Positions 24,131-37,200 are shown, counted from the first letter of the stretch. The stretch: DNA of 64,000 bases from Stenopsyche tienmushanensis (GCA_008973525.1 WACJ01000526.1:372001-436000); one strand, 5' to 3'. The notes: generated by a model not told the origin, from the sequence alone. Made by a program: numbers and translations.

Positions 24131-27100
24131 ATTTGTAAAGTGAGAAGACGCCTTAACAAAAAAAAATTCTGGTTGTTTTACTTATTGCGAAATAATTGGT
24201 CTTAATTTGGAAAAAAATGTGTAGAATTTATGAGCTGAATAGAAGATGAGCATATGGAGCATGTGCAAGGCAACATGTAAAGAAAAAGAGAATAGTAAAT
24301 CTAATATTACAAATACATTTATATTCATATTTTCAAAGAGAGATGTACTTTTTAACATACTTGATGATTTAAACAAGTTGATATAGTTTTTTTTTTCTTA
24401 AAATAAATCTGATAAACTCCGAAAGTATTTCAGAAGATCCAGATACATTTAAGTCGAAATTATTCATTATGGTGGAATTAAATCGATCTATAAATAAAGA
24501 ATAAAATAGTTAGACGTCTATTAGATATTGTTAAGTATATAAATTTAAACATTTAGAACAGTCTTATTATTAAGTTAATTAAACAATATGTAGATAAACA
24601 TCAACTATAGGATAAACTTAATATGTTTCTCTAAAATTAATAATCACGTAAGCGTTAAATGAAATGGAAAAATAACACTCTTGCATAAACATATATATTT
24701 TTGGCACAACAAACATTTTACAGCATTGTAACATGGTGATTTGCAGATAAATATAAGTAACTGTCGTATTTGGTGTACCAACTGTAAAATAACATGATCT
24801 ATTTACAGCTAGAACAACCAAATTAAGAGTTATTTATATTTTGTAACGATTCAGATGATCTCATTTGAACAATATTGTATTAGTCTGAGCGTCGATAAAA
24901 ATGATGGTGATGAAATCAGATGAATCGATGTTTCCGTTGCAGAAATTTCACATCTTAGTAGACTGATGACGTTTGTTTCGTTTTGTTCAAGGATATATTG
25001 GTAATCGTGCAGATTAAATATTAACAACAAGTTTAACAATACATCCGTAACAAATCAGAACATATCTACAAATATGAAACATTTTGCATGGTAATTCTTC
25101 AACAAAAGATTCTTGACGATTGATTCTCTGATGTAAAATTGAATGAATGAATATACAAATTGAATAAGTTTTTTGGTTGACTTTGTAAAACAACGCTTAA
25201 GGAAAAATATTTACATCCATCTATTGAGTAGTAATGAGCAAAAATTATATTAGATCTGTTAAGACATAAATGCTATTTCATAAACAGTTACGGTGTATTT
25301 CTTAAATTGAAATAGTTCATAATTTGATCCAATCTATTGACATTATCAATTAAAGTAATGAATTAAAGAAACACAATCGACAAACGACGTAGGTTGATAA
25401 TGATGGTGCTTACTTCTCTTTGTCTCACAGCTATTAAATTGAACTTGAGTATTAATTCTAGTGCTTCAAGATCAAAATGGTGTGGACAAATTGAAATTGA
25501 TCGTTATTCACAACATCCCTTTGTTTTTAGGAAAGCTATAAAATAACATGCAATCTGGTAAAAAATAAGCTTTCAAACAAGATTTTTAATTAATTTTAGT
25601 TTCCTACCTTCGATTATCAAAGTGGCTATGGATTTAAATAGTTATTTTTTCATCCTTCTTTTTATGTTGGAAACGTTTGAAAATTAATATGTAAATTTAA
25701 TTAAACGCTTACCTCGGATCAAATTTCAAGTTCATCAATTGTGACCTCTTGATTTTTCCAGATCTCTAGAAAGAATATCAATGTATTTATAATACTAGTG
25801 CATTTTGTATTGAAATACTAATTATGTCTATTTACACGATCCAAGCTGATTGTGGAATGTAGAAAATATTAAGTGGATACAAAGATGCAAAAGAATAAAC
25901 ATTCTATTGACAACTAAAATATTACTCTTTTCTTTAAAATCGGATGAATTATCATAAAATATAAGGGAATACCAAAATGAATATTCTTAGTGGATTTGAT
26001 CTGATCTATATTGATTTAAAAACAAAACGTTTAGGTAATTTAAAAGTCTAATTTGTAATATATTTGAGATACTCCTTTACAACATTATTTTATAGCGTCA
26101 TAATATATCGTAAGACAAAATGAATAACTGTAAGTTCGATATACTAGCCTAAAATAATTATAGAATAAAATAACCAAGTGACGGTTATTTACATTTTTTC
26201 CAAACAGATTCAACTAAAATATGTCGAAAAGATAAACATTTTCACTCATAATGTATTATAGTGGCGGGAGAATGTAATTTCGTTTAGTTCAAATCTATGA
26301 AAATAGTCAAATAAATTCAATTTGCACTACTTGACTATATTCATTGATCTGATAAAACGAAAAAAATTGCGGATTTAAAAAAAAATACGTAAAATATCAA
26401 TAAATCTTTGGTATAGGTGGAATTAATAGATTACATTGAATAGAATTGTTCTTCATCACTCATCTTAATTTTATTAGTAGAAGTTCAAATTTTTAATAAA
26501 AACACATGTTAATGGATTCCTGGAAAGTTGGGGACCATGCTGGTAATGAAATATCTAAGTAAACTACTGAGTTTGAACATTAGTGTCGACTGGTAGAGCA
26601 TTCAACGAAAAACTGGTTAAATTGTAATAAATCGTTAAAGAAGATTATAAGGGATGCTAGAAGATTTAGTAATTTATCGGTCCTATACGAACGGCATTCA
26701 TATTATGGAGAAATCGAAACAAGGTATCATGGCTGAAATTATTATACATCCACTGTTGAAACTGTGTTGGCCAGAATTATTGGTAGTAATGCTGAATGTT
26801 TAACATTTTTTGTTTTTGTTTAATGCATGACATAATATAGCTTCTAAGCTATTGAACCTATTAGGAAACTGGATAATCTTTTGAGAATGAGAGCGATATT
26901 AAATTACGGAAAAATCCTTACAATAAACATGATGCATCATTATTCATTGACATGCCTGTTCTATTATTGAGGGTAATTCGTATTTTTTAGAATATTGTAG
27001 AAATTATTGGAACATACTGTAATAAAATACAGTTGCAAAAGACATTTGGGTTATTTTAATTTTTTGTTAGTGACAAATTTTGTCGTTGATTAAAAATTGT

Positions 27101-29097
27101 TTCGTCATTTATTGTTTGCTTCAATAGCAATATAAATTTAATACATATTAATTATATAGAATAAATAACCATAAATAAAGCACATAATAATAAGATTCCA
27201 GTATGTAAAATCGATTTAATGCTAAGAATCCACTCTACTTTTCGTAGCACGATTTTTTTTTGTGAGATTTTAAACACAACCGTTCGTTGGTAATGTTAGT
27301 AATACAAGAATATTCGATCACTCGTTTTACTAAAATCACCATACAAATGAATGTATTTTGAATGAGGAAGCTTGGAACCTAATGAAACTATTTGCTGTCA
27401 GTTGCTATCAGTTTTAGTAAAATTGTATCGTTGCTGAAACCATTATTTTAGCTTGATGGTTCAATATTTTTTTATTTAAGTAGAGAAAATTAATCTTATA
27501 TAATGAATTAAGAGGACCAATAAATAATAATTATTTTTTGGCACTGCTGTTTTAGCTCAACTTATGACCGTAGACAATAGATTTGACATCTTCGTATTGT
27601 TTGTTAATATTGTTTTATAGGGCTATTTGTTGACTTTTTGGATAATAATTATTTCTTTAATATTAAGGGTAAAATGTTACACCCCAAAGAGATCACGAAC
27701 ATATTGAACATTGCATATGGTTTTGTACGATCATGATTGGAATACGAACAAACAGAATAAAACTATAAATAGCGCAATAACTAATGTACATAGACATGTT
27801 AACAGATGTTAGTGGTAGCTTGGAAATTTAAAATCTGAGAATATAGATTCAAAAGAGATCCTTAAATCAGATCTATAATAAAAAAATAATGCTAAAATTG
27901 CTAATAGAATCCGATCTTCAGCTAACAATTGAGTAATTTTCATAAATACTCGCTTCTTTAATTTTATAGGGCAGTTTGAATAGTCAGAATCAGTCGAAAC
28001 AAATACTGGAGAGATTTATTATCAATAATTGAACAAATCTGATTCTAATCGAATAATGTCTAAACTAAATGAACCCGATGGAGGCAATTCTAAATCAGCA
28101 TACTTAATAAATTACTCTACTAGAAAATACAAAGCATTGTTCAATTGTGCTAGGTTAATGAAAACCATTTGAAAATAACGAGACAAAATTTATTTTGCTC
28201 ATGAAAATAAAAAGTTATTTACTGGTACCCCTAACATATGTTATCAAATATGAGCAATTATCCTAATATGAATGTGATAATATAAATGGTGCACGTACAT
28301 TGCAATAACAAATACATCCTTATTTGATGAATTGAATCATAAAGAAAACTAGGCTATAACATGAACAGGTCATTTGAGTACATTTACTTCGTTTTTGCTG
28401 AACTCTATTGGCCTCAAAATTTAGATAGATCAATCGTCTCATATGAAACATGTCGACACAAAATAATCTCATATACATTATATATATTTGAGTAAACAAA
28501 TCATATTGAGTCAGTGATTTATTTATAGTCATTCCATACAATTATATTTAACATACTCGCTTAAAGTTACATAACTAGATAGTGGGTAGTTTTAGACAAA
28601 AAATAGTAATTTTACAACAATAAAAAAATTACAATTGGGTGGTTGTGGGAGGCTGCTGCTACGTACAGCAGGCGAAAACAAGAGCAATTTGCGAAAAAAA
28701 CTATGCTTTACAAAAATCGATATATCTTCTAAAGTATTGCATATTTTTTAATAAAATTTTGAATAATCACTTACCAAATAGTATTTTTTTTTAACACAAA
28801 TGTTAAAAATATTATTTACTTATTCATTCACAAGATATAAATATGTGTATTTATAAAAAGTCATACAAAAATAATTAACTACGTAAATATTCCTAAAACG
28901 TCTTCTAGTCGAAGTGTTTAAATCTTGTTGAAATTGTTTATTTCATTAGAGAAGTCGTCGGATATCAGCCACTATAGATATGTAATTTTATACCCAGACT
29001 TAAAGCGTATATCATACTTATATTTTAATTTTTTGTTGAAGTAAATATAGTTAGAACCTTTTCAAAGCGTTACACATTCAATTTTTATACAAAAATA
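24131..29097. other. 5 kb AT-rich gene desert
   Basis: Read on both strands, I see no splice-consistent coding exons, transposon termini or RNA genes. The few open frames (for example 24182-24376, 28320-28541, both minus) look random. Confidence 0.5.
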
Positions 29098-29208
29098 TCT
29101 GGTATTTATACCTTTTCCGCCGTCAAAGTGGAATCAACGCAAAAGGTAAAAATACCTCTCCCACCAATATAGTCTGCGTAAACGGTAAAAATACCCTTTC
29201 CGATGGAG
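29098..29208. repeat. Cluster of short GGTATTTWTACC motifs
   Basis: The motif GGTATTTATACC and its variants with ACCGTTTACGC or ACCTTTTGCG occur three times in about 110 bases, in both orientations. They may be the end of a small transposon; no duplication was found. Confidence 0.45.
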
Positions 29209-29289
29209 ATGTGTTAATTAAAAACACACCTTACTTGAATTGATCTGGAAAAATATAAATTATTTGGATTAAAGGTTCTGTATTGTTAG

Positions 29290-29748
29290 TTTATTAACTT
29301 TTTCTCGTTCTTAAGATAGATAATGGTGCAACTTAAAACAATTACTTAACACGATGACTTAAACTCGAAAACTTAAGCTAAACTAAGACTACTGCTCTGA
29401 ACTAAAGCTAACTCCCCACTGACGGTCGTTTGGTTGAAGACAGAATGTATATCCGATGAATCTTAATGAATACATTGATGTCATTAGAAAATTATAATTT
29501 GACTTGAATCAAAAACCGACACATTATATCAATATTTTAAATCGATTCCATCATAATAAATCGTAGCGGTTTCAACATCAAAGCTGAATATTTAACACAT
29601 GCGACGAAATTGAGTTTGTGTACATAAAACGAATTACGAAATGCGCATCGTCCTTTTTGCTGACGAATTTCGTTTAAACTTTGATCGGTAATACGTTCTA
29701 GAGTGAGTCATTGGCTGAATATCATCACTCTTTTTTCTCCACGTTACA
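29290..29748 (-). repeat. Truncated second copy of the solo LTR
   Basis: This aligns with about 6440-6912 along its length, including ACTAAAGCTAACTCCCCACT and the terminal CGTTACA. The part matching 6191-6440 is missing. The copies differ by many substitutions and small gaps, so they are old. Confidence 0.85.
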
Positions 29749-30067
29749 TATGGTTTGCTAAATTCAGATCTGGGAATTTATTTACAGCAGATGAAGAGCT
29801 GGGCGTCTTACAACCACCAATGATGTTGTACTGAAAGCCATACTTGAAGCTGATTCCCTTGAAAATACCAGGAACATCGCAATAAAGATAGATATCAATC
29901 AATCTAAGGTGGTGAGGCATCTGAATCACATTGGAATGAATTTCAAGTACGACGTTTTGGTCCCTCACAACTCCCATCACCCGCAAACCTGCTAGACCAA
30001 GTTGCCACATGTGTTTATTTGTGTGCGAGATATAAGTATGAACTTTTTTTGCATCGACTAGTAACAT
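29744..30067 (-). other. Unrecognised 107-codon open frame
   Basis: An open frame adjoins the truncated LTR on the minus strand. It contains no motif or domain I can name and no clear splice sites. It may be transposon-derived. I do not claim it is a gene. Confidence 0.2.
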
Positions 30068-30119
30068 GAGATGAAAAATGAGTTGTCTATAACAAACAAA
30101 CTAGGAAATTACTCATTAA

Positions 30120-30450
30120 CCACTCCCAAGGCAGAACTTTATAAGAAAAAAAAGCTTTATATTTGGTTGAATATGAAGGTCGTTATTTATTACGAGTTAT
30201 TGCAACCTAACCAAACAATTAATGCTGAGAAGTTTTGTGAATAGCTGCAAAAATTAAACTCGGAACTCTTAAAAAAACGACATGAACTAGTTAATGGCAA
30301 GGGTATCGATTTCCATCACGACAATGCGCGCCCTCATTCTGATCGGGCCTCACAATGATGATACAGTATAAATTAAAGGAGCTCAATTGGGATATTTTAG
30401 AGCATCCACCTTATTCTCTTGACTTATCCCTGATTTTTTTAATACAACAG
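30120..30450 (+). pseudogene. Mariner transposase C-terminal relic
   Basis: Mariner text is readable with stops: VIYYELLQPNQTINAEKFCE near 30180-30240, ELLKKRHELVNGKGIDFHHD, and DNARPH containing the second catalytic aspartate near 30318-30336. The third-aspartate region (PPYSLDLSL-like) is present but broken. The N-terminal half is missing. Confidence 0.8.
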
Positions 30451-31450
30451 ATGAGATGAAAACATTACAGCAATAATGAAAGTTATGCGATTGATTGATT
30501 TTATAAAGTGTTTCTGAAAATATTAACTTTTATTTTCTTAAATAAATACGATGTTATTTATGCATACACCTAATAAATACCCATATAGAATTTATTTATA
30601 AATTATACACATATATTATAAATGATATTTGATTGATCCAGATTTTATTTATTTTCAAAGAATCAATCTCAAATCTTTTTGATCAATTTTTTGATATAGA
30701 GGCGGGATGTGCCTAAAATAATATGTTCATCCTTTGAAGTACACGGTTTCATTTTTACGTGGTATGAATATCAACATTCAATTGAAAAAGTAGACCGTTT
30801 TCAGCGCCTGTGTTGCGCCATTTTCAGCGCAGTGAAATCATATTTCGAAACCGCGTATATCGAGGGCCGAAAAAGGGAGTTGAATGGACATCAAACATAA
30901 ATTGCGCCAAAGCCCTCTGAAATGCTAAATCTGCCACTACTTTAGGACAATATGATGCTAAAAAATTCAATTTACTGATCACTGTAAGTTTTAGATGAAC
31001 ATATCACTTAATTAACACTACCAAAATAATCTCACATGGTATGTTTTATTCTGCGAAATTAAATTGGTAGCAATAACTACATGAATTTATTTTCAATACA
31101 GCTCAGCTTAGAAACTATGAGCACATGAGCTCTATAGTTTGTTGTGCGGGTTTCTGGATAACTAGAGATTGTTGATTCAGATGGAAGTAAGATTAATTAA
31201 TCCTATAGGATGCGCTAGGATTGATATTTATTCGTAATTTCAAAATGCATAGCATAAATTTTTAGTCTAAATCAGGTACTCAAACTGTTTGACATTCGGA
31301 TCCCATTAAAAAGTTAAGATGTATGATGATTGTGTATCAGGATTTTTGTGTTGTGAATATCCAAAAGCGGAATTAATTTTCGTGCACACTGCCGAATATG
31401 AAAATTATTTCTATTAAATAGATAATATTGGTAGCCAAGCTCTGGGTACA
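30451..31450. other. No supported gene
   Basis: The 63-codon frame at 30709-30900 could not be assigned. The rest is AT-rich sequence without visible structure. Confidence 0.35.
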
Positions 31451-31894
31451 CTAGTGCGGTCGTCTCTTCGGTTGATTGCGGGGTTTTTTTCGTTTTTCTT
31501 TCTCTATTACCTCTCTCACAATTCTAATTCCGAAGTTTTCGATGGTCGCTAAGGTATTTGTCTCAGCAAAATCGATGTGGTGATCATTCTTCATCACGTG
31601 TTCCGTTAGTGCCGATTTGTAGTCCAATTGCAAAACTGATTTTGGATGTTCTTTTACTATGTGGTTTACTTGTCTATTAGTTTGTCCAGTGTATGACATC
31701 TCACAGTTTGCGCATGGGATCTTATATACTTCCTGACTTTCGTTTTTCACCCTTACCTTTTTGTTGGGCAAGAGACTTCCTATCTTCTTACCCGTCTCAA
31801 AGTTAGTGTTAATGCCATGTCTTCGACAACTAAAACGCAACGCAACTAAAGTGGATTCCATGAAAGTGTTTCTAAAAACTTGGAACGCATACAA
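31451..31894 (-). pseudogene. Penelope-like element, GIY-YIG endonuclease fragment
   Basis: The 147-codon minus-strand frame reads VYKIPCANCEMSYTGQTNRQ, followed by KEHPKS, SALTEHVMKNDHHIDF and a charged C-terminus ending in KRKKPRNQPKRR. The CxxCxxxYxGQT pattern with a downstream EH...NxHxIDF block is the GIY-YIG endonuclease at the C-terminus of Penelope-like retroelements. The frame is open to its stop but the reverse transcriptase upstream is not found, so this is a 5'-truncated copy. Sequence just upstream on the same strand (31895-31990) may be linker. Confidence 0.85.
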
Positions 31895-31989
31895 GGAGAC
31901 TTTGGAGGAAAATTATAGGGATGATATTATGCATTGTAGACGAGATATATTCAGCACGGAGACTATTTCAACGAGCCTTCGCAGTTAAA

Positions 31990-32990
31990 TTGAAAAACTA
32001 TGTTAATTTAAATTTTTAATAAAATATATTGGACGTTGGATATTAACAGCGAAAGTTAATCTACAGTCGTATGTTAGTTGAAGAGTCAACTGAGGATGTC
32101 TGAGGACTCAAAGCCGAAATGGATGGCGAGGAATAAATAAAACAAATATCTCTAATGTTAAAAGTAAAGCAAAGTTTAATATTGGATACAGTGGCAATAG
32201 TATTCACATCACGCCATATTATAATACAATGAAAGGTTATATAAGATCATGCAATTTAAGACGATGTGAAATGATTCGATTTCAAATATATCTATCGATT
32301 GAGTCTTGAGCGAACAAGGACAGTAATTTCGCAGCGGTTAGGAAGATGCGATTTTTTTAATACTCATCGATTATAACGGAGAAAATTATCTTAAATTATT
32401 GCAGCCACCTTCGCTGATTTTAAGTACGAATTGTATGAAATAAATGTACTAAAATGTATTCTGCGACATTTTCTCTATGAGCGTGGAACGGATCGCAAAG
32501 TGATCTGACGCTGTTCGTTATTGGCGCAAATAAATTTCCCGGATGGAGATCAACTACTAAGAACTCAATATGGGGTTGGAGATATTGAGGCCCTTCGGAA
32601 CCTTTGAGATGTTGTTCTTTGTTACCATAGAGAGTTATTTGAATATGCAGACCATTTTAACCTAGCCTTCTTTAAATTTTAAAGTTAATGTAGGGTGGAA
32701 GGAAGTCCACGCTTTTTGATTGGTGTTTGGTTCGGTTCCGATATTTGGTTGCTATGCAGTGTTGGCCCAAATATTCGGTTTCCATGCCATCAGAGAAGAG
32801 AGTTGGAGCCCGTGGAGGTTGGATGCTTCATGAGTTTGCTTCATCCTGCGGTCTCGAAGCGCTTCGCCTCGCATGGGGGCCCTGTGCCTCGCAATCAAAG
32901 TATTGTAGTGTAAATCGTGACAGTTTGTAATGTCGCCCATCCTGAATAAAGCGATGTAAGAAAATGTGATTGTTTCTATATGATTCGAAC
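31990..32990. other. No assigned gene; composition rises towards the right
   Basis: From about 32460 the sequence becomes richer in G and C and holds overlapping short frames (32695-32930 on both strands) with no recognisable domain. An AATAAA occurs near 32945. It could be old transposon or pseudogene sequence. Confidence 0.3.
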
Positions 32991-33004
32991 GAGTCCTCCT
33001 TTTT

Positions 33005-33185
33005 CAGAGTCACCGCGAACGCCGCCGAAGCATCAGGAAGAACCGCACCCCGCGAGCGGGGTGCGTCCGTCGCGGGCCGGATTCCGCCGCGTCCGCCGCA
33101 AGAGTGCTCCGCGGGCCCTCCGCGGGGGCGCGCGCGCCGCGGCGAGGGAGCGGGCCCCCGCCGTCGGCCTGGGTCCCCGCTACAT
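33005..33185 (+). other. CpG-dense, very GC-rich patch
   Basis: About 180 bases are overwhelmingly G and C with dense CpG and CGCG runs, unlike anything else in the window. A good acceptor (tttttcag, ending near 33007) precedes it. Two or three frames are open through it because AT-rich stops are absent; all give Arg/Pro/Ala-rich text. It could be a GC-rich exon, a fragment of rRNA expansion-segment DNA, or foreign sequence. I cannot choose. Confidence 0.5.
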
Positions 33186-33458
33186 TACTTTAAAGAACCC
33201 TAATGAATAACAAATATTTTTAATGAATTTGAACGAAAATCATCACGAAAATAATATTTCGGAATGAAAATCGGAAAATGCGCTTTGAAAAATGTATGTA
33301 TTGCGGATTTCAATACGCAATTGCAAAAAAATAACTAGAATTTAAAGCATCTGGGTAATTACGCTTGTCAAGAATGTGGCAAAAAATAAATACAATGTAT
33401 ATTTATCATATTATTATACATATATGTATTATATATATAAAATAGTATAAAATCTTAC

Positions 33459-33579
33459 TTTGCTCTGGATCCTGCTGGAATACTCGTTATGCTCCGCGCA
33501 ATGAAAAATCTTCTTACAGCATCCGGTGGTTCCCGCACTTCACTGGAGGTATCCTTCTTCTCAGGCTGCCACTTTCTAA
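33459..33579 (-). CDS. Candidate orphan exon
   Basis: On the minus strand a 121-base segment runs from an acceptor (gatcag) to a strong donor (gtaaga). It is open in one frame, with text including EVREPPDAVRRFFIARSITS, and has more balanced base composition than its surroundings. No neighbouring exon or homologue is recognised, so it may be chance. Confidence 0.25.
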
Positions 33580-34785
33580 CTGATCATTTTGCATAACACT
33601 TACACGTATTTATATCTGCGAATGAAAAGGTGATGACCCCGGTTCTCTTCAAACAATCTATGAGTGTAATGCATTTCCAGCCAACTTAAAAAACTCAATT
33701 AGCCGTCTTTAAATTTATTTATTCTTCAAAACTAATCACTAATTTCATATTTCAAAGAATTTTAAACATTTTCTATTTTTATATCAAAAGTTCGAATAAT
33801 CGGATATGTTCATCCTTACTTTAAATTTTAAAGTAAAAATCTCATATCAATCAAAATTAACTGTAAAATATGCATGAACATTTGCATTCGAAATAATTCG
33901 AATGCTTATTAAGCTAGTGGTTTTCAATCACACTGCCTATAAAATTCTGTAGAATTCAAATCGCTTTTTTAAAAAAATAGGTACATAAATGAAGCCCCCT
34001 GGATGCTAATTATCGTTATATCATCGATTGTGAAACTAACGAAGCCTGCAAACAACTATGGCCTAGATGACTTCAAAATGCTCGTGTGCGGCAGGATATA
34101 AGTATTCAGTTTCAAAAAACACCATAACAGTCAAAGGATTAATATTAAAAATCGATTAAAATGATGCACGACAATCCAGTGAATCTATTAATGATTTTAA
34201 ATCTCAAAAATACGTAAAAAATAAAATAATAAAGCCTTTCAGATCATTATAACGATATTCTGTATCATGCGCTAGAATGATGTTTAATAATCACGTAGCA
34301 ACGAACGCATCATTATTTACGTATATTTGCTATGATATAGCGATAACCTTTTATCTATTTAAATTAAAATATATTTCTAAGAAAAACATTTTCCTATCTG
34401 ATACAAAGTATTTTTATTTTCTCAAAGGAATGCATTCCAGTTTCTATGCAATTAGTATCATAAAAAAAGTCGGGATTTGGATGCTTATATCTACATTTAT
34501 TTTTATTATTTGTAGGAATATATTATGTATGTATAACATGATACATTAATTTTACATATCACCATATAAAATACAATTTTCGTAGAAAAATCTTTTATGG
34601 AGATTGCCTACGTCCAAAAATAGATTTGGCAATGGTATATATTTTAATATTACATCAACATTCGATCTTGAGTTGCCAATAGGCTTGGATTGGTCGAGAT
34701 TATCCCGGTATTGGAATTGCTGTTAAAGGTCCCAGTTGAATTCAAATTGTCCCTATCGATCAATATCATCTGTACTAAATAGTTC
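33580..34785. other. No supported gene
   Basis: This is AT-rich sequence. The 90-codon frame at 34277-34549 is hydrophobic low-complexity text with no splice context. Confidence 0.4.
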
Positions 34786-35170
34786 TTAAATAGAGCTTAA
34801 TAATATTTTTTTATTTATTAAAATGATTTTTTTTTCAAATTCACATTGATACAAATCTTCTCCAAAAACTTCGGTATCATAATGGACAATTGACAATAGG
34901 ATAGGAACTTTTAATTTTTTCGGAACGTATGAAACAGCTGCAATATGATCTGCAAATCCGAACACGGATGAATATATTTGATGACGACGTTTTGGCAACA
35001 TTTCTTTTGTATTATATTTTTTATTTCGGCGGATAGTCTCAACAAAAGCAAGCAATGCCTATTGAAGTTTTTCCATGCCATAGAAAATTGTGAAATAATG
35101 GTCAGCAATCACTGTCCTCCCATTTCCTTTGTATTTGCCAGTTAATTTCAGTAGTACTTTTTCACCTTAG
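34786..35170 (-). pseudogene. piggyBac-like transposase relic
   Basis: In two alternating frames the minus strand reads LTGKYKGNGRTVIADHYFTI (35130 to about 35075), then FVETIRRNKKYNTKEMLPKR and VSYVPKKLKVPILLS with HYDTEVF. This is the conserved block of piggyBac transposases from the second catalytic aspartate through the T(I/V)RxNRK...LP motif. At least one frameshift is present near 35060. Both ends of the element are missing. Confidence 0.85.
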
Positions 35171-35250
35171 TTGACTACTATTTGGCCTCTTTCTTTTCCT
35201 GTATATATAATACCTTCACATGGATACTCATTTCTTGAAGTACAGACCCA

Positions 35251-35289
35251 TCGTTTAGTTTGTACAGACATATGATACAAACTAAACGA
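35251..35289. repeat. 14-bp perfect inverted repeat beside the SINE
   Basis: Arms TCGTTTAGTTTGTA (35251-35264) and TACAAACTAAACGA (35276-35289) are separated by 11 bases. The structure abuts the 5' end of the SINE. Confidence 0.8.
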
Positions 35290-35291
35290 GA

Positions 35292-35494
35292 AAGACTACC
35301 TGTAGGTAGTCCCGCGTTAAGCGGTTGGACTCGTAACTCAATCATCTTGGGTTCGAATCCCACAGGAGATGTGGCTGGCAACCACATTTTTAGAAACATA
35401 TATATGCCATGAAAAACCATGTCAAAATGGTTGGTAACTGTCCCATAAAAGGGATCGCCAAAAGCCACCTAAAAAAATAAATATATATATATAT
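35292..35494 (+). mobile_element. tRNA-derived SINE
   Basis: The head resembles a tRNA, with an anticodon-loop-like GACTCGTAACTC and a B box GGTTCGAATCC at 35350-35360. A tRNA-unrelated body (ATGTCAAAATGGTTGGTAAC) and an AT-rich tail ending in (AT)n follow. The second copy at 36018-36194 lies in the opposite orientation, which confirms a mobile unit rather than a tRNA gene. Confidence 0.85.
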
Positions 35495-36017
35495 GATGCA
35501 AAAACATTTTCTGCAGTAAAGTCGAATTTCAGATATTCTTTTGAATATTTACGTTTTTTAAATCTTATTAAAATAAAAATTGCACCAATATGCTTGCCTC
35601 CCGTTAACAGGATAGTACCCTTGAAACTGTATTAATAATTAAGGGAGACTAATAATAGTGTGCAATGTCTACAGATAAATCTTTCTTCACTGTTATAAAA
35701 GAAAATTAATTTCCTTATTTAAATTTGTTCAAAGTTTAATCAAAAAAAAAAAAAATCAATAGCCGCTATAAAATTATCATAAAATGATCAGATATGTGTA
35801 CCTTGGCCTCTTATAATGACGTCATTATGCAATGCGGTTTTGATTTTACACTTTACTTACTTAACTTTGGGTGGCTCCTTCAACCCTATTAGAGAATCCC
35901 GGCCACCAACAAAGCTTGCCGCCGAAAGATGAATTATAATATATTTTTGTATTACATGCTTTATTTTTAGAAGGTGGAACGGATTTATATTTGCATACAT
36001 TTTTGCCCTATTTTTTG

Positions 36018-36194
36018 TTTAGATGGCTTTTAGTAATCCTTTTTATGGGACTATTGCCAACCATTTTGACATGAATTTTCATATCGTATATATGTTTTTA
36101 AAAATGTGGTCACCAGCCACACCTATAGGATTTGAGCCCAAGTTGATTGAGTTTAACCGCTTAACCGCGGGATTACCTACAGGTGTGGCCACCC
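36018..36194 (-). mobile_element. tRNA-derived SINE, second copy
   Basis: This is the reverse-complement match to 35292-35494 along head and body. Its B box is mutated (GGCTCAAATCC), so it is older or more decayed. Confidence 0.85.
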
Positions 36195-36219
36195 CTGCCT
36201 TAGAGGATATAATTTGAAG

Positions 36220-37200
36220 ATACTAAATTTACACTAAATTTGTTTCAACTGTAAAAATAAGTAGTGATTATTATAGAGCAACCATTGGTGACTGTTCTTC
36301 TCTAGGTCCAAAACGATTTTTTTAAATTTAGCAATGAGATAAAAATATTATATTTACCTTTTTCTTATTTTGTATTACTCATATGACTTGAAGAGAGCAG
36401 TTGAAATTTATGAAGTATAGTGTTCGTATTGTTTTTTTTTTATAAATACAAAGCACTTGTAATATGTATTAAAAGGATTTTTTTTGCTATTATTCAATAG
36501 ATATTTTTTGCAGATACTTGTTTGTCGATCTTATCGAAGCGACGAAAAATCATCTTCCATCAAATATTAACTCCAAAAATGTTTTTTGATACGCATTAAT
36601 ATTTAAAATTATTAATCGTATAATTCAAGCATATGCTTTTGAGTGAAAGTATAACATGTTATATTAATAGTTGGAAAGCCTTTGTTGTTGATTATGATAA
36701 TGATTACAGAATCGTTGGTATGATATTGTGCATGTGATATAATATGATAAACAGATAAAGTAGGAGGATAAAGATCCCAGAAGAAAGATAAGAAAATATG
36801 TTACTACTAAATACTATTTATTTTATTCAAAGAACATACAATCATAAACATCTAGATTTAAAAACATCGAATAAAATAGTTTTTCAATAGTAACTTATTT
36901 AAATTTTCTTTATAAGAAAATACATTTATACATCAATAATATATTTTGAGATAACTACGTCTAAGAATTGTTGAGGATTTACAACCGTTAAAATGTGAAG
37001 TTATAGAATAGTTTTCTACTTGTTTAAGAGATAACAGTGATTAAAAAGATGAAATAGCAATATTAATCAGCCTTCGATCAGACACATAATTTATTTTATA
37101 ACATTAATAATATTTTTTTCAATATATTAGTTAATATAAATGAATTTTGAAGTAAGTATTATATAACAGTATCTTTAATATCATTATATATTTTATTGTA
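36220..37200. other. AT-rich spacer, no gene seen
   Basis: This 1-kb stretch lies downstream of the SPSB-like gene. I see no coding or repeat structure beyond homopolymers. Confidence 0.45.

Noticed and set aside
31761..31988. 75-codon plus-strand frame
   Set aside because: It overlaps the Penelope GIY-YIG frame antisense and has no motif of its own.
32970..33210. Two long overlapping plus-strand frames through the CpG patch, read as genes
   Set aside because: They are open because stop codons are improbable in GC-rich DNA; the peptides are low-complexity Arg/Pro/Ala text without a domain. Kept only as a composition feature.
35300..35375. Functional tRNA gene
   Set aside because: The B box is good but the acceptor stem does not close and the same unit with a non-tRNA body recurs at 36018-36194, so it is a SINE.
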